From: REEP01 sp964517265 | Lineage (GTDB): Bacteria > Pseudomonadota > Alphaproteobacteria > Rhodospirillales > Defluviicoccaceae | Reading direction: 5' to 3' | NCBI GenBank assembly: GCA_964517265.1 | Contig: CAZFBS010000018.1 | Location: 1 to 55,186 of the forward strand | DNA: 55,186 nucleotides | Shown: positions 17,269-26,141 of the stretch, piece after piece | How the letters are laid out: each line of letters starts with the position of its first letter | Numbering within the stretch: the stretch's first letter is position 1 | Made by a program: the position numbers and the translations under genes | Notes under the pieces: model-generated | The model's database searches: none | Seen by the model: only the letters and a program-made list of their open reading frames with translations | What the model was told of the DNA's origin: nothing

Positions 17269-19410
17269 TTAATGATAGCGTTTGATCCATTGCGCGATGT
17301 CGCTGGCCGGACCGGGACGGGCGAAAAGAAAGCCCTGGGCCTCGTCGCATCCGCGGTCCGAGAGGAAGTCCAACTGGCTGGAACATTCGACGCCTTCTGC
17401 GACCGCGCGAAGCCGCAGATTGTGGGCAAGCGCAATGATTGCGCCGACCAGCGCCTCTTCGTCGCCGCTCTTGTTGATGTCCTTGACGAAGGTGCGGCCA
17501 ATTTTGAGGCTCTTGATGGGAAATCGCTTCAGGTAGCTGAGGGATGAGTATCCCGTTCCGAAGTCGTCGACGGAAATCTCGACGCCGATATCGGCAATGT
17601 GCTTGAGGTTCTGCCGGCAGGCCTCACTGTCTTCCAGGAGAAGACCCTCGGTCAGCTCGAGTTCGAGCAGGGAAGGATCAAGCCGGGATTTCGAGAGGAT
17701 CCGCGAGACGTGCGACGAAAGGTCTGCCTGCTTGAACTGCATCGCGGAGAGGTTGACCGAGACCTTCATCCCTGGCAAACCTTGCTGACCCCAGTTGACG
17801 GCCTGTTGACAGGCTTCCTTCAGAACCCATTCACCGATCGGTGCGATCAGGCCCGTCTCTTCGGCAATCGGAATGAATTCGTCCGGCGTGATCAGCCCGA
17901 AATCAGGGTGCTGCCAACAGACCAGTGCCTCGCAGGCCACAACCCTGCTCATGCGGATGTCGATCCGCGGCTGGTAGTGGACGACGAGTTCGCCTCGCTG
18001 CAGCGCCCTGCGCAGGTTGGTTGCCAGCGTCAGCTTGCGGATAGCATTTCCGTTCAACGAGTCGGTGAAATACTGACAGCAGTTTCGCCCGTTCTGTTTG
18101 GCGTCGTACATGGCCGCATCGGCGTTCTTCAGCAGCGTGTCGACATCCCCTCCATCGATCGGATAAACCGCGATCCCGATGCTGCTCGTCACCGAGATCT
18201 CCTTTCCCTTGACCGAGAAGGGCTCGGCCAGGGTCTGGCCGATGCGTTGTGCCACAGCGACGGCGTTCTCCGGGTTCCCCAACTCGGTGAGCAGAATGAC
18301 GAATTCGTCGCCACCCAGGCGGGTCACGATGTCCGTACCCAAGGCGGTGAAACCGCTTTCTTCCTTGATCTCGAATCCTGGTCCTCCGCGGTCGCCGCTA
18401 CAGCGCAGCGAGGATTGAAGGCGCTTCGAGACCCCCTGGAGCAGCATGTCGCCGGCGTCGTGGCCCAGCGTATCGTTGATCATCTTGAAATGATCGAGAT
18501 CGAGAAAAAGAACGGCCAAGTAGCGATTGAGCCGTTTGGCCGAAGCTATGGCTTGGTTCAGAAGCTGTGTCAGAAACGCCCGATTGGGAAGGCCGGTCAC
18601 GCTGTCGAAAAAGGCGAGGTATCGGATCTTCTGTTCCGCGCGGCGTCTTTCCGTAACGTCTTGGATGATTCCACAGATCCGCTCGACTTTGTAACCACTT
18701 CCGATCAGAATCTCTGCCTCCTGGTAGATGATGCGATCGGTCCCGTCCGGGGTGATGATGCGATGTTCGATGCTGTATCCGCGTCGCCCGCGGATGGCGG
18801 CGACGATCGTGCTCTTGACCCGGCGCCGATCGTTCGGATCCACCAGCGCAAGCAATTCGCGATGGGTGAAGTTGCTATGCCCGAACGGCAGCCCGCAAAT
18901 CTCACGAAGTCCATCGGAGCAATGGGTTCCTTTGAGTTTCGGGTCCCACTCCCAGTGCCCGAGCTTGGCCAGCCTCTGGGCACGCGACAAGCGGGCCTCG
19001 CTTTCCCGCAACTGATCAGCCGTACGCTGGGCGCGAAGCAGGTATTGCAGCCGGTAGGTCAGCAGGAGGTAGTTGATCGGCTTGGTGATGAAGGATGTGG
19101 CCCCGACCTCGAACGCCCGATGAATCGAGGCGGTGTCATCCAGTCCGGTCATCATCACGATGGGGACATGCGCGCCGCCCGGCAAGTTACGAATCGCGGC
19201 ACAGGCGGCAAACCCGTCCATCATCGGCATGACGATGTCCAAGAGGACGATGTCTGGTGTCACCACGGTGAAGGCGGTAATTGCCGGCGCACCGTCGTCG
19301 GCCTCTTCGACGGCGAACTCTGCCTGCTCCAGGGCTTCGCGCAGGATGATTCTGCTGGCCGTATCGTCGTCGACAACAAGAACGAGAGGTTTCGGCCTTG
19401 CTCTGCTCAT
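17269..19410 (-). CDS. Response-regulator c-di-GMP protein (REC-PAS-GGDEF-EAL)
   Basis: 713 residues. The receiver (about 8-125; VVDDDTASR, VLLDIVMPMMDG) is followed by a linker helix, a PAS/PAC domain, GGDEF (RLGGDEFVIL) and EAL (ACEALVCW, ELTEG, VDDFGTGYSS, VAEGVE). The GGDEF half carries an insertion of about 25 residues (SGDRGGPGFEIKEESG portion) before the catalytic loop and lacks an RxxD inhibitory site. In EAL the usual K-I-D is K-I-G, although the catalytic Lys remains. ATG 19410 opens the receiver directly; the frame up to 19629 upstream has no domain. It likely makes or degrades c-di-GMP in response to an unlinked kinase. Confidence 0.9.
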   Translation of the reverse strand: MSRARPKPLVLVVDDDTASRIILREALEQAEFAVEEADDGAPAITAFTVVTPDIVLLDIVMPMMDGFAACAAIRNLPGGAHVPIVMMTGLDDTASIHRAFEVGATSFITKPINYLLLTYRLQYLLRAQRTADQLRESEARLSRAQRLAKLGHWEWDPKLKGTHCSDGLREICGLPFGHSNFTHRELLALVDPNDRRRVKSTIVAAIRGRRGYSIEHRIITPDGTDRIIYQEAEILIGSGYKVERICGIIQDVTERRRAEQKIRYLAFFDSVTGLPNRAFLTQLLNQAIASAKRLNRYLAVLFLDLDHFKMINDTLGHDAGDMLLQGVSKRLQSSLRCSGDRGGPGFEIKEESGFTALGTDIVTRLGGDEFVILLTELGNPENAVAVAQRIGQTLAEPFSVKGKEISVTSSIGIAVYPIDGGDVDTLLKNADAAMYDAKQNGRNCCQYFTDSLNGNAIRKLTLATNLRRALQRGELVVHYQPRIDIRMSRVVACEALVCWQHPDFGLITPDEFIPIAEETGLIAPIGEWVLKEACQQAVNWGQQGLPGMKVSVNLSAMQFKQADLSSHVSRILSKSRLDPSLLELELTEGLLLEDSEACRQNLKHIADIGVEISVDDFGTGYSSLSYLKRFPIKSLKIGRTFVKDINKSGDEEALVGAIIALAHNLRLRAVAEGVECSSQLDFLSDRGCDEAQGFLFARPGPASDIAQWIKRYH

Positions 19411-19614
19411 GCCAAGGTTCCATCTGAGCCGGTGCGGTCCGATCCGGCGCAGCCGGCGGTACAGACGAAGTTGGCAGTTTTCGCTGAATATTCTGTTAAG
19501 CGCCTCCGCAACCTTGGTGTTCCGGATCAACGAAGGAGAGAACGGATGGGATCGGGACGATCTGCTGTGGGTCCCACACGTGGGAAGCCCGCCGCGGCGA
19601 CTTTCGAGGAGTCT

Positions 19615-19642
19615 TTGACAGGTCGGCAAATGCTCTTATAGA
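19615..19642 (+). promoter_or_regulatory. Probable sigma-70 promoter of tRNA-Ser
   Basis: A perfect TTGACA (19615-19620) and TATAGA (19637-19642) are 16 bases apart, about 45 bases upstream of the mature tRNA. Confidence 0.7.
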
Positions 19643-19693
19643 AGGAGAGCGCGTGATAACGCGAGGGCCGGGGTGTTCATCCCCGCCTCTATT

Positions 19694-19784
19694 GGATGGG
19701 TGGCCGAGCGGCTGAAGGCGCTCCCCTGCTAAGGGAGTATGGGTTAAAAGCCCATCGAGGGTTCGAATCCCTCCCCATCCGCCA
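19694..19784 (+). tRNA. tRNA-Ser (anticodon GCT)
   Basis: Acceptor arms GGATGGG (19694-19700) and CCCATCC (19774-19780) pair perfectly, followed by G and an encoded CCA. The anticodon stem CTCCC/GGGAG surrounds CTGCTAA, anticodon GCT at 19728-19730 (reads AGC/AGU). A long variable arm (TATGGGTTAAAAGCCCAT region) and a GGTTCGAATCC T-arm confirm a class II serine tRNA. Confidence 0.97.
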
Positions 19785-19814
19785 AACTTCCAAAGCAAAT
19801 GGCGGCTTGTTTTT
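19779..19814 (+). terminator. Terminator-like hairpin overlapping the tRNA 3' end
   Basis: CCGCCA (19779-19784, the tRNA end) can pair with TGGCGG (19800-19805), followed by CTTGTTTTTG. A T-rich tract after a GC stem fits intrinsic termination of the tRNA transcript. Confidence 0.5.
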
Positions 19815-19961
19815 GAACATTTCCGGCTTGCGATCCGACGCTTCCGGCTATTCGTGCGGTATTCTGTCATGGACAACAGCGAGTTGGAGGCAGCCGGTCG
19901 TGATCGATGACACAATATTTTTCAGGTTGCGCGTTGATCTGACAAAGAAAGGACCGAAAGA

Positions 19962-20585
19962 ATGAAGCGGATTTTCAGTGTTGCCATGGCGCCACTGCTG
20001 CTTGGAGCGCTGGCTGCGGGATTAACCGGTTGCGGCAGTGAGAGCGGGAGAATGGCCTCTGCGCCGCCAGCGGTTCCTGCAACCGCGCAACCGGAGACAG
20101 TGGTCGGCGAAGCTTATGCCGAGACGGAAGCGACGATCGAGGCCATCGATCCCAAAACACGCACCGTGACCCTGCGCGCGGCTGACGGTAAGAGCCAGAC
20201 CGTGCAGGCACCAGCCGATGTCGATCTGAGTGCGCTGAAGAAGGGCGACGTCGTTATTATTGGCGCCTACGAGCGGGTCAGCGTCAGGGCACTGCCGCCC
20301 GGTTCCGTGCCGCTCGGTGCCATGCGGGAGGTGGCAACGGCCCGCTCCCAGCCCGGGGAGACGCCCGGCCGCGTTGTCGCCGAGGCGACGCGGGTGGTCT
20401 CGGAGGTCACCGCGATTGATCTTGCCAATAACAAGGTCACCTTGAAAGGAGCCGAAGGTTCAGCGGTCACTTTCGATGTGAAGAACCCGGAGAATCAGCG
20501 CAAGCTCCAGACACTGAAGGTCGGTGATCTTGTCGAGATCGACCTTATCGAGGCGGTTGGCGTCGAGCTGAAGCCGAGAAGCTGA
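19962..20585 (+). CDS. Lipoprotein with two repeated small beta domains
   Basis: 207 residues. The N-terminus is a lipoprotein signal with lipobox LTGC (Cys 24). Two similar units follow: about 50-105 (ATIEAIDPKTRTVTLRAADG ... LKKGDVVIIGAYERV) and about 140-205 (SEVTAIDLANNKVTLKGAEG ... LKVGDLVEIDLIEAV). Each reads as an OB-like beta barrel of the kind found in DUF5666-type proteins. It probably sits in the membrane facing the periplasm. The start has a GAAAGGA ribosome site. The function is unknown, and there is no operon partner. Confidence 0.75.
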   Translation: MKRIFSVAMAPLLLGALAAGLTGCGSESGRMASAPPAVPATAQPETVVGEAYAETEATIEAIDPKTRTVTLRAADGKSQTVQAPADVDLSALKKGDVVIIGAYERVSVRALPPGSVPLGAMREVATARSQPGETPGRVVAEATRVVSEVTAIDLANNKVTLKGAEGSAVTFDVKNPENQRKLQTLKVGDLVEIDLIEAVGVELKPRS

Positions 20586-20597
20586 GGGGATATGCCG

Positions 20598-20626
20598 GGC
20601 CGGTCGGTCCTGGTGACCGATCGGCC
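20598..20626. terminator. Hairpin after the lipoprotein gene
   Basis: GGCCGGTCGGTC and GACCGATCGGCC pair with one mismatch around the loop CTGGT, 13 bases after the lipoprotein stop. No T tract follows. Confidence 0.5.
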
Positions 20627-21258
20627 TCACGATACGGTGCCCGCAAAGGATTTCCGCAATTCCAAAAATTGTTCAGGTGCTGTTCTGTATCCCGAGCGGC
20701 GTGTATGGCCTTTGGTTGCGGGCCGCGAGAGATTGCGACGTATCTCTATGGCCGGTGGCTGCTACTGCGCGAAACAGCAAGCCAGCGCGGCTATTTCGGT
20801 CAAGCTCTCAACAAAAAATTAGTGCAGCTGCAGCAATATTCAACATCACTGCCTTCAGTGTAGGAACCCGGATTCTCTGATTTTTGAGATAGTATCACCG
20901 TTTCTTTCAGGGTAGAATAAGAATCAATAAACGCCAATGTGCGTGTGAGGCAACAGGGAGGAGAACCGCCTGATGACGCTGGTCGTCAGCTCTCTGCCAC
21001 GCGTCCCATCTGAACCTTCCGATCTCAAGGTTGGGCTATCAGCCCGGCGTCGTGCTTTTTCATCAAGGTGGAAGAGGGGCCGGCCGTTGCCTAGGCGCGC
21101 CAGTGGTAGCAGTACGGGAACCTTTGTGAAAGGTAGAGGGTGCTCTGATTTCAAGAGCTAAATTTAAAATCGGTTGTTCCTGGTGGGCAGGTGTGCGGGT
21201 AGCAATAAAGATAGGCAAGGAGTGTTCTGCGTATTCAATTGAGGAGGAGTGAAGGATT
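20627..21258 (+). other. Non-coding stretch upstream of the branched-chain acid operon
   Basis: About 630 bases without a credible gene. The short frames inside have no ribosome site and no recognisable product. The base composition is less GC-rich than the neighbours. A small hairpin AACCTT/AAGGTT lies near 21013-21033. GAGGAGG at 21241-21247 is the ribosome site of the dehydrogenase gene. I do not see a recognisable riboswitch. The operon promoter presumably lies here but cannot be pinned down. Confidence 0.5.
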
Positions 21259-22368
21259 ATGTCCGTCTTCAGCGCGCGGGACTTCAACGATCACGAACAA
21301 GTGACATTTTTCTATGATGAAGCCTCGGGTCTCAAGGCCATCATCGCGATCCATAACACCACTCGAGGGCCCTCCTTGGGCGGCTGCCGGATGTGGCCTT
21401 ATGCTTCCGAGGATGAGGCGATCCGGGACGTGCTGCGATTGTCCCGTGGCATGACCTATAAGTGCGCCGCTTCCAATCTCGATATCGGCGGCGGCAAGTC
21501 GGTGATGATCGGCAATCCGCGAACCGACAAGACCGAAGCGCTGCTGCGGGCGATGGGACGGGCAATCGACCGTCTTGGCGGCCGCTACATCGCGGCTGAG
21601 GATTCCGGAACGTCCGTTCCGGACATGAAAATCATGCGAGAGGAGACGCCGTTCGTCGCCGGCATCCTCGACAAGCAAACCCGCGAAGGTGGGATGCGCA
21701 GCGGCGATCCATCGCCGGCAACCGCCTATGGCACTTTCATCGGTATGCGCGCGGCAATTCGACATAAGCTTCAGCGGGAGGACTTCAACGGCGTCCGCGT
21801 GGCGATCCAAGGTGTCGGCAATGTCGGCTTTCGGCTCGCCAAGCTCCTCCACGAAGCCGGCGCCGAACTCTGGGTAACGGACATCTACGAAGATCAGGTC
21901 AAGCGCGCGGTCGACGAGCTAGGGGCGACGGCAGTTGGCAGCGAAAACATCTATGGCCTTGACGTCGATATTTTTGCGCCCTGCGCCCTGGGTGCCACCC
22001 TCAACGACAAAACGATCCCGCAGTTTCAAGCGAAAATCGTTGCCGGGGCCGCCAACAATCAGCTCTCGGAGCATCGTCACGGCACCGAGTTGATGGAGCG
22101 AGGAATCCTCTATGCGCCGGATTACGTGATCAATGCCGGCGGGATCATCGACGTATCCTACGAACGCGGCGGCACATATGATCGCGACACCGCGATCAGG
22201 CACATTGAACGGATCTACGATACGCTGATCGAGATTTTTGAGCGGGCCAAGGAGGATGGACTGCCCACCAACCTGGTTGCCGACCAGGTGGCGGAGGAAC
22301 GATTTAAGAAAAAGACACCTGCGCCTGCGGCCGGCGCTTCGATCCGCCCGGCGGCAATCGCCGGCTAG
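21259..22368 (+). CDS. Leucine/branched-chain amino acid dehydrogenase
   Basis: 369 residues, the size of the Glu/Leu/Phe/Val dehydrogenase family of leucine dehydrogenases. The N-terminal substrate domain has GPSLGGCRMW and the catalytic Lys in SRGMTYKCAASNLDIGGGKSV (short form MTYKCAA). The Rossmann domain has VAIQGVGNVGFRLAKLL. ANNQL and DYVINAGGIIDV near the C-terminus are typical. It converts branched-chain amino acids to 2-oxo acids with NAD, feeding the dehydrogenase complex encoded downstream. Phenylalanine dehydrogenase is the main alternative. GAGGAGG precedes the start. The last ~25 residues are a Lys/Ala-rich extension. Confidence 0.9.
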   Translation: MSVFSARDFNDHEQVTFFYDEASGLKAIIAIHNTTRGPSLGGCRMWPYASEDEAIRDVLRLSRGMTYKCAASNLDIGGGKSVMIGNPRTDKTEALLRAMGRAIDRLGGRYIAAEDSGTSVPDMKIMREETPFVAGILDKQTREGGMRSGDPSPATAYGTFIGMRAAIRHKLQREDFNGVRVAIQGVGNVGFRLAKLLHEAGAELWVTDIYEDQVKRAVDELGATAVGSENIYGLDVDIFAPCALGATLNDKTIPQFQAKIVAGAANNQLSEHRHGTELMERGILYAPDYVINAGGIIDVSYERGGTYDRDTAIRHIERIYDTLIEIFERAKEDGLPTNLVADQVAEERFKKKTPAPAAGASIRPAAIAG

Positions 22369-22457
22369 GCGCGCGCCCTTTCCCAACGCGCAAAGAAAAA
22401 ATCGGACGGCCGAACAAGGCCGAAACGCACGGAAATTCGTGGGCGAGGAGGAACGTG

Positions 22458-23873
22458 ATGGCTCAGGGTGAGATCGTAACGCGCAGCGCTGGCACCACCA
22501 GTACGACAGCAACTTGGAAGCACGAGTACTGGTCGTCTCATCTGGTCTTCATACTGGCGGCTACCGGCTCAGCGGTGGGACTTGGGAATATCTGGAAGTT
22601 TCCATATATTACAGGCATTTATGGTGGTGGTGCCTTTGTCCTTGTCTACCTGGTGTGCATTGCCCTGATCGGATTACCGGTGATGATGGCCGAGGTCCTG
22701 ATCGGCCGGCGTGGCGGCCAAAGTCCGATCGGAAGCATGCACGTGTTGGCCAAGCAGGAACGCCGCTCGTCGATTTGGGAGATCGCCGGGTGGATGGGCG
22801 TAATCGGCTCGTTCCTCATTTTGTCGTTCTACAGTGTCATCGCCGGCTGGGCGGTCGTCTATGTCTGGTATGCCGTGAGCGGCCAGTTCAGTGCCACGGC
22901 GGCAGCGCCGGAGCAGGCGGCCGCGACCATTGGCGCCATCTTTGATGGCTTGCTGGCCAGCCCGATCAGCCTGATCGCTTGGCACACCGTGTTCATGGTG
23001 TTGACGATCTTCATCGTTGCTCGTGGCATCAAAGCGGGGCTGGAGCGGGCGGTGACGATCCTGATGCCGGGGCTGTTCATCATTCTGCTGGGGCTGGTCG
23101 CCTATGCGGCCTTTGCAACCGATAGCTTCGGGCAAGGAATGGCGTTCCTGTTCCAGCCCGATTTTTCCGAGTTGAGTTGGGAGGGAGTCCTGGTTGCTCT
23201 TGGCCATGCCTTCTTGAGCCTCAGTCTCGGCATGGGGATCATGGTGGCCTATGGCTCCTATCTGCCGGGCCACATATCGATCCCGCGGGCATCCATAACG
23301 ATTTCTCTTCTCGATACGGCCGTTGCGCTGCTAGCCGGGATGGCGATTTTTCCGATCGTCTTTGCCAATGGGCTTGAGCCGGGCGCCGGCCCGGGGCTCG
23401 TCTTCGTCACCCTGCCGATCGCGTTTGGGGAGATGCCGGGTGGGCTCGTCGTGGGCACACTGTTTTTCATTCTGCTGGTGTTTGCCGCCCTGACCTCGTC
23501 CATCTCTCTTCTGGAGCCGACGGTGGAGTTTCTGGAGGGACGCCGGGGGATCAGCCGCCGGCAGGCCGCGATCGGGGCCGGCACAGTGATCTGGCTGCTC
23601 GGCTTAGGCTCGGCGCTCTCCTTCAATGCCTGGTCAGGGGTGGAAGTGTTCGGAGGCAACATCTTCGACGCATTAGACTTCCTTACCGCCAACATCATGC
23701 TCCCCATCACAGCGCTGCTGATCGCGCTGTTCGCGGGCTGGGCGATGGCGGCATCATCGACGCAGGACGAGTTGGAGTTGGGCGATAGCACCGCATATCG
23801 CGTATGGCGGTTCGCCATCCGCTATGTCAGCCCAATCTGTATTCTGATCGTTTTCATCTACAATTTGCTGTGA
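22458..23873 (+). CDS. Sodium-dependent amino-acid transporter (NSS/SNF family)
   Basis: 471 residues and about 11-12 hydrophobic segments. The family start is clear: AATGSAVGLGNIWKFPYITG (42-61) with the sodium/substrate-binding Gly/Asn residues, then GGAFVLVYLVCIALIGLP. ATG 22458 follows GAGGAGG by seven bases; the GTG three bases earlier is less likely. It lies between the leucine-dehydrogenase and E1alpha genes on the same strand, so its cargo is probably a branched-chain amino acid, as for leucine-type members of this family. That is inferred from context. Confidence 0.9.
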   Translation: MAQGEIVTRSAGTTSTTATWKHEYWSSHLVFILAATGSAVGLGNIWKFPYITGIYGGGAFVLVYLVCIALIGLPVMMAEVLIGRRGGQSPIGSMHVLAKQERRSSIWEIAGWMGVIGSFLILSFYSVIAGWAVVYVWYAVSGQFSATAAAPEQAAATIGAIFDGLLASPISLIAWHTVFMVLTIFIVARGIKAGLERAVTILMPGLFIILLGLVAYAAFATDSFGQGMAFLFQPDFSELSWEGVLVALGHAFLSLSLGMGIMVAYGSYLPGHISIPRASITISLLDTAVALLAGMAIFPIVFANGLEPGAGPGLVFVTLPIAFGEMPGGLVVGTLFFILLVFAALTSSISLLEPTVEFLEGRRGISRRQAAIGAGTVIWLLGLGSALSFNAWSGVEVFGGNIFDALDFLTANIMLPITALLIALFAGWAMAASSTQDELELGDSTAYRVWRFAIRYVSPICILIVFIYNLL

Positions 23874-23890
23874 GCGCGGGACGAAGACTC

Positions 23891-25123
23891 ATGACCAGTT
23901 ATGGACCGCTCAGCCTGCAAGTGCCGGAACCCCCGGTTCGTCCGGGCGGCACCCCTGATTTCTCCTATCTGAAGATCCCGCAAGCGGGAAGCGTGCGCCG
24001 GCCGGAGATTGACGCGGCACCGGAGGATATCCGCGATCTTGCCTATACTCTCATTCGCGTCCTCGACGACAAAGGGGAAGCTGTCGGCCCGTGGGCCGGG
24101 GGATTGAATGATGAAACGGCTCTGAAGGGGCTGCGCTACATGATGAAAACCCGCGCCTACGACGCGCGGATGATGAAGGCCCAGCGTCAAGGCAAGACGT
24201 CGTTTTATATGCAGTGCACAGGAGAGGAGGCGATCGCAGTCGCCCATCAGATGACGCTGTCCCCGGGTGACATGAACTTTCCAACCTACCGCCAGCAGGG
24301 GTTGTTGATCGCCCGCGAGCATTCGCTGGTGGAGATGATGTGCCAAGTCTATTCCAATGCCGGCGACGTCCTGGGCGGACGCCAGATGCCAATTATGTAC
24401 TCGTTCCGCGACTCCGGGTTCTTTTCGATCTCCGGTAACCTCGGCACCCAATATGTGCAGGCGGTGGGCTGGGCGATGGCCTCGGCAATCAAGGGCGACA
24501 CCAAGATTGCCTCGGCCTGGATCGGGGACGGCGCGACGGCCGAGAACGATTTCCATTCGGGACTTCTGTATGCCTCGGTCTACTGCCCGCCGGTTATCCT
24601 CAACGTGGTCAACAACCAGTGGGCAATCTCGACCTTCCAGGGAATTGCCGGTGGCCAATCGACTACATTTGCCTCACGCGGCCATGGGTACGGGCTCGCC
24701 TCGCTTCGTGTCGACGGCAACGATTTCCTCGCCGTTCATGCGGTCTCGCAATGGGCGGTCGAGCGCGCCCGTCACAACTTGGGTCCGACCCTGATCGAAT
24801 GGATCACTTACCGGGTGGCGGCCCATTCGACCTCCGATGATCCTTCCAAGTACCGCCCCAAGGAAGAAGCCAGTGCTTGGCCGCTGGGCGATCCGATTCT
24901 GCGGCTGAAGAGCTATCTGATCGGCCGGGGCGTGTGGTCCGAAGAGCGGCATGTTCAGATGCAGGCGGAGCTGGAGGAGGAAATTCGCCTCGCCGCCAAG
25001 GAGGCCGAGAGTTACGGAACCCTGGGTCAAGGACCCGCACCCAGCGCTAAGGAGATGTTTGAAGGAGTTTTCAGGGAGATGCCGCCGCACTTGCGCCGTC
25101 AGCGCCAACAAATGGGAGTCTAG
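23891..25123 (+). CDS. bkdA1: Branched-chain 2-oxoacid dehydrogenase E1 alpha subunit
   Basis: 410 residues. The thiamine-diphosphate motif is GDGATAENDFHSGLLYASVYCPPVI (short form GDGATAENDF) ending at NNQWAIS. RQQGLLIAREHS and the phospho-loop-like HSTSDDPSKYR match the branched-chain (BCKDH) E1alpha rather than pyruvate E1alpha, as does the N-terminal extension of about 70 residues before the catalytic core. It decarboxylates 2-oxo acids from Leu, Ile and Val. The operon order E1alpha-E1beta-E2-E3 is that of Pseudomonas bkd. The stop is three bases before the E1beta start. Confidence 0.93.
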   Translation: MTSYGPLSLQVPEPPVRPGGTPDFSYLKIPQAGSVRRPEIDAAPEDIRDLAYTLIRVLDDKGEAVGPWAGGLNDETALKGLRYMMKTRAYDARMMKAQRQGKTSFYMQCTGEEAIAVAHQMTLSPGDMNFPTYRQQGLLIAREHSLVEMMCQVYSNAGDVLGGRQMPIMYSFRDSGFFSISGNLGTQYVQAVGWAMASAIKGDTKIASAWIGDGATAENDFHSGLLYASVYCPPVILNVVNNQWAISTFQGIAGGQSTTFASRGHGYGLASLRVDGNDFLAVHAVSQWAVERARHNLGPTLIEWITYRVAAHSTSDDPSKYRPKEEASAWPLGDPILRLKSYLIGRGVWSEERHVQMQAELEEEIRLAAKEAESYGTLGQGPAPSAKEMFEGVFREMPPHLRRQRQQMGV

Positions 25124-25126
25124 GCC

Positions 25127-26140
25127 GTGGCGCGCATGAACATGATCGAGGCTATCCGCGATGCCATCGATGTGAAGCTGGGGATGGACGACAACGTCGT
25201 TGTCTTCGGCGAAGATGTCGGCTTCTTTGGCGGGGTGTTCCGCTGCACCGAGGGCCTCCAGACCAAGTATGGCCGGAATCGCGTGTTCGACACCCCGATC
25301 AATGAAAGTGGTATCGTCGGCATTGCTGTCGGCATGGGTGCGTACGGGTTGCGGCCGGTCGCCGAAATCCAGTTCGCCGATTACGTCTACCCTGCCTATG
25401 ATCAGATCGTCTCCGAGGCCGCGCGGCTGCGCCATCGCTCCCATGGGCAGTTCACCTCACCAATCACCGTGCGCATGCCGTGCGGCGGGGGCATTTTCGG
25501 CGGACAGACTCACAGTCAGAGCCCGGAGGCGTTGTTTACCCATGTCTGCGGGCTGAAGACCGTGCTGCCGTCTAACCCCTATGAGGCCAAGGGTCTCCTG
25601 ATCGCTTCGATCGAGGATGACGATCCGGTGATTTTTCTGGAGCCCAAGCGCCTCTACAATGGCCCCTTCGACGGCCATTACGATCGCCCGGTCACGCCCT
25701 GGTCGAAGCACGACCTTGGCGAGGTCCCGACCGGGCACTATGCGATCCCTCTCGGTGAGGCAGCCGTGCGCCGCGCAGGGTCCGATTGTACGGTCCTGGC
25801 ATATGGCACGATGGTCTTCGTCGCGGCGGCCGCGGCCGATGAAACCGGAATCGATGCCGAAATCATCGACCTGAGGACGTTGCTCCCGCTCGATCTCGAT
25901 CGGATCACCGCCTCCGTCAGTAAAACCGGGCGCTGTGTCATCGTGCACGAGGCTACCTTGACCTCGGGCTTCGGCGCGGAGCTCTGCGCGGTCGTTCAGG
26001 AACACTGCTTCTACCATCTCGAAGCGCCCATTCAGCGGGTCACAGGCTGGGATACGCCCTACCCCCATGCCCAGGAATGGAACTACTTTCCTGGCCCCGC
26101 CCGAGTTGGTGCCGCATTGAAGCGGGTGATGGAGGCGTGA
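25127..26140 (+). CDS. bkdA2: Branched-chain 2-oxoacid dehydrogenase E1 beta subunit
   Basis: 337 residues, a full-length E1beta: MIEAIRDAIDVKLGMDDNVVVFGEDVGFFGG near the start (short form VFGEDVGFFGGVF), FDTPINESGIVG, EIQFADYVYPAYDQI, and a C-terminal transketolase domain with DLRTLLPLD. It pairs with E1alpha in a heterotetramer. I use GTG 25127, with GGGAG at eight bases; ATG 25136 is possible. The gene is followed one base later by E2. Confidence 0.92.
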   Translation: MARMNMIEAIRDAIDVKLGMDDNVVVFGEDVGFFGGVFRCTEGLQTKYGRNRVFDTPINESGIVGIAVGMGAYGLRPVAEIQFADYVYPAYDQIVSEAARLRHRSHGQFTSPITVRMPCGGGIFGGQTHSQSPEALFTHVCGLKTVLPSNPYEAKGLLIASIEDDDPVIFLEPKRLYNGPFDGHYDRPVTPWSKHDLGEVPTGHYAIPLGEAAVRRAGSDCTVLAYGTMVFVAAAAADETGIDAEIIDLRTLLPLDLDRITASVSKTGRCVIVHEATLTSGFGAELCAVVQEHCFYHLEAPIQRVTGWDTPYPHAQEWNYFPGPARVGAALKRVMEA

Positions 26141-26141
26141 G

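Noticed and set aside
19694..19784. tRNA-Ser as attachment site of an integrated element
   Set aside because: No integrase, no repeated tRNA 3' end and no phage-like genes nearby.
20592..20880. Three short overlapping plus-strand frames
   Set aside because: No ribosome site, no recognisable product, and rare-codon composition; treated as non-coding.
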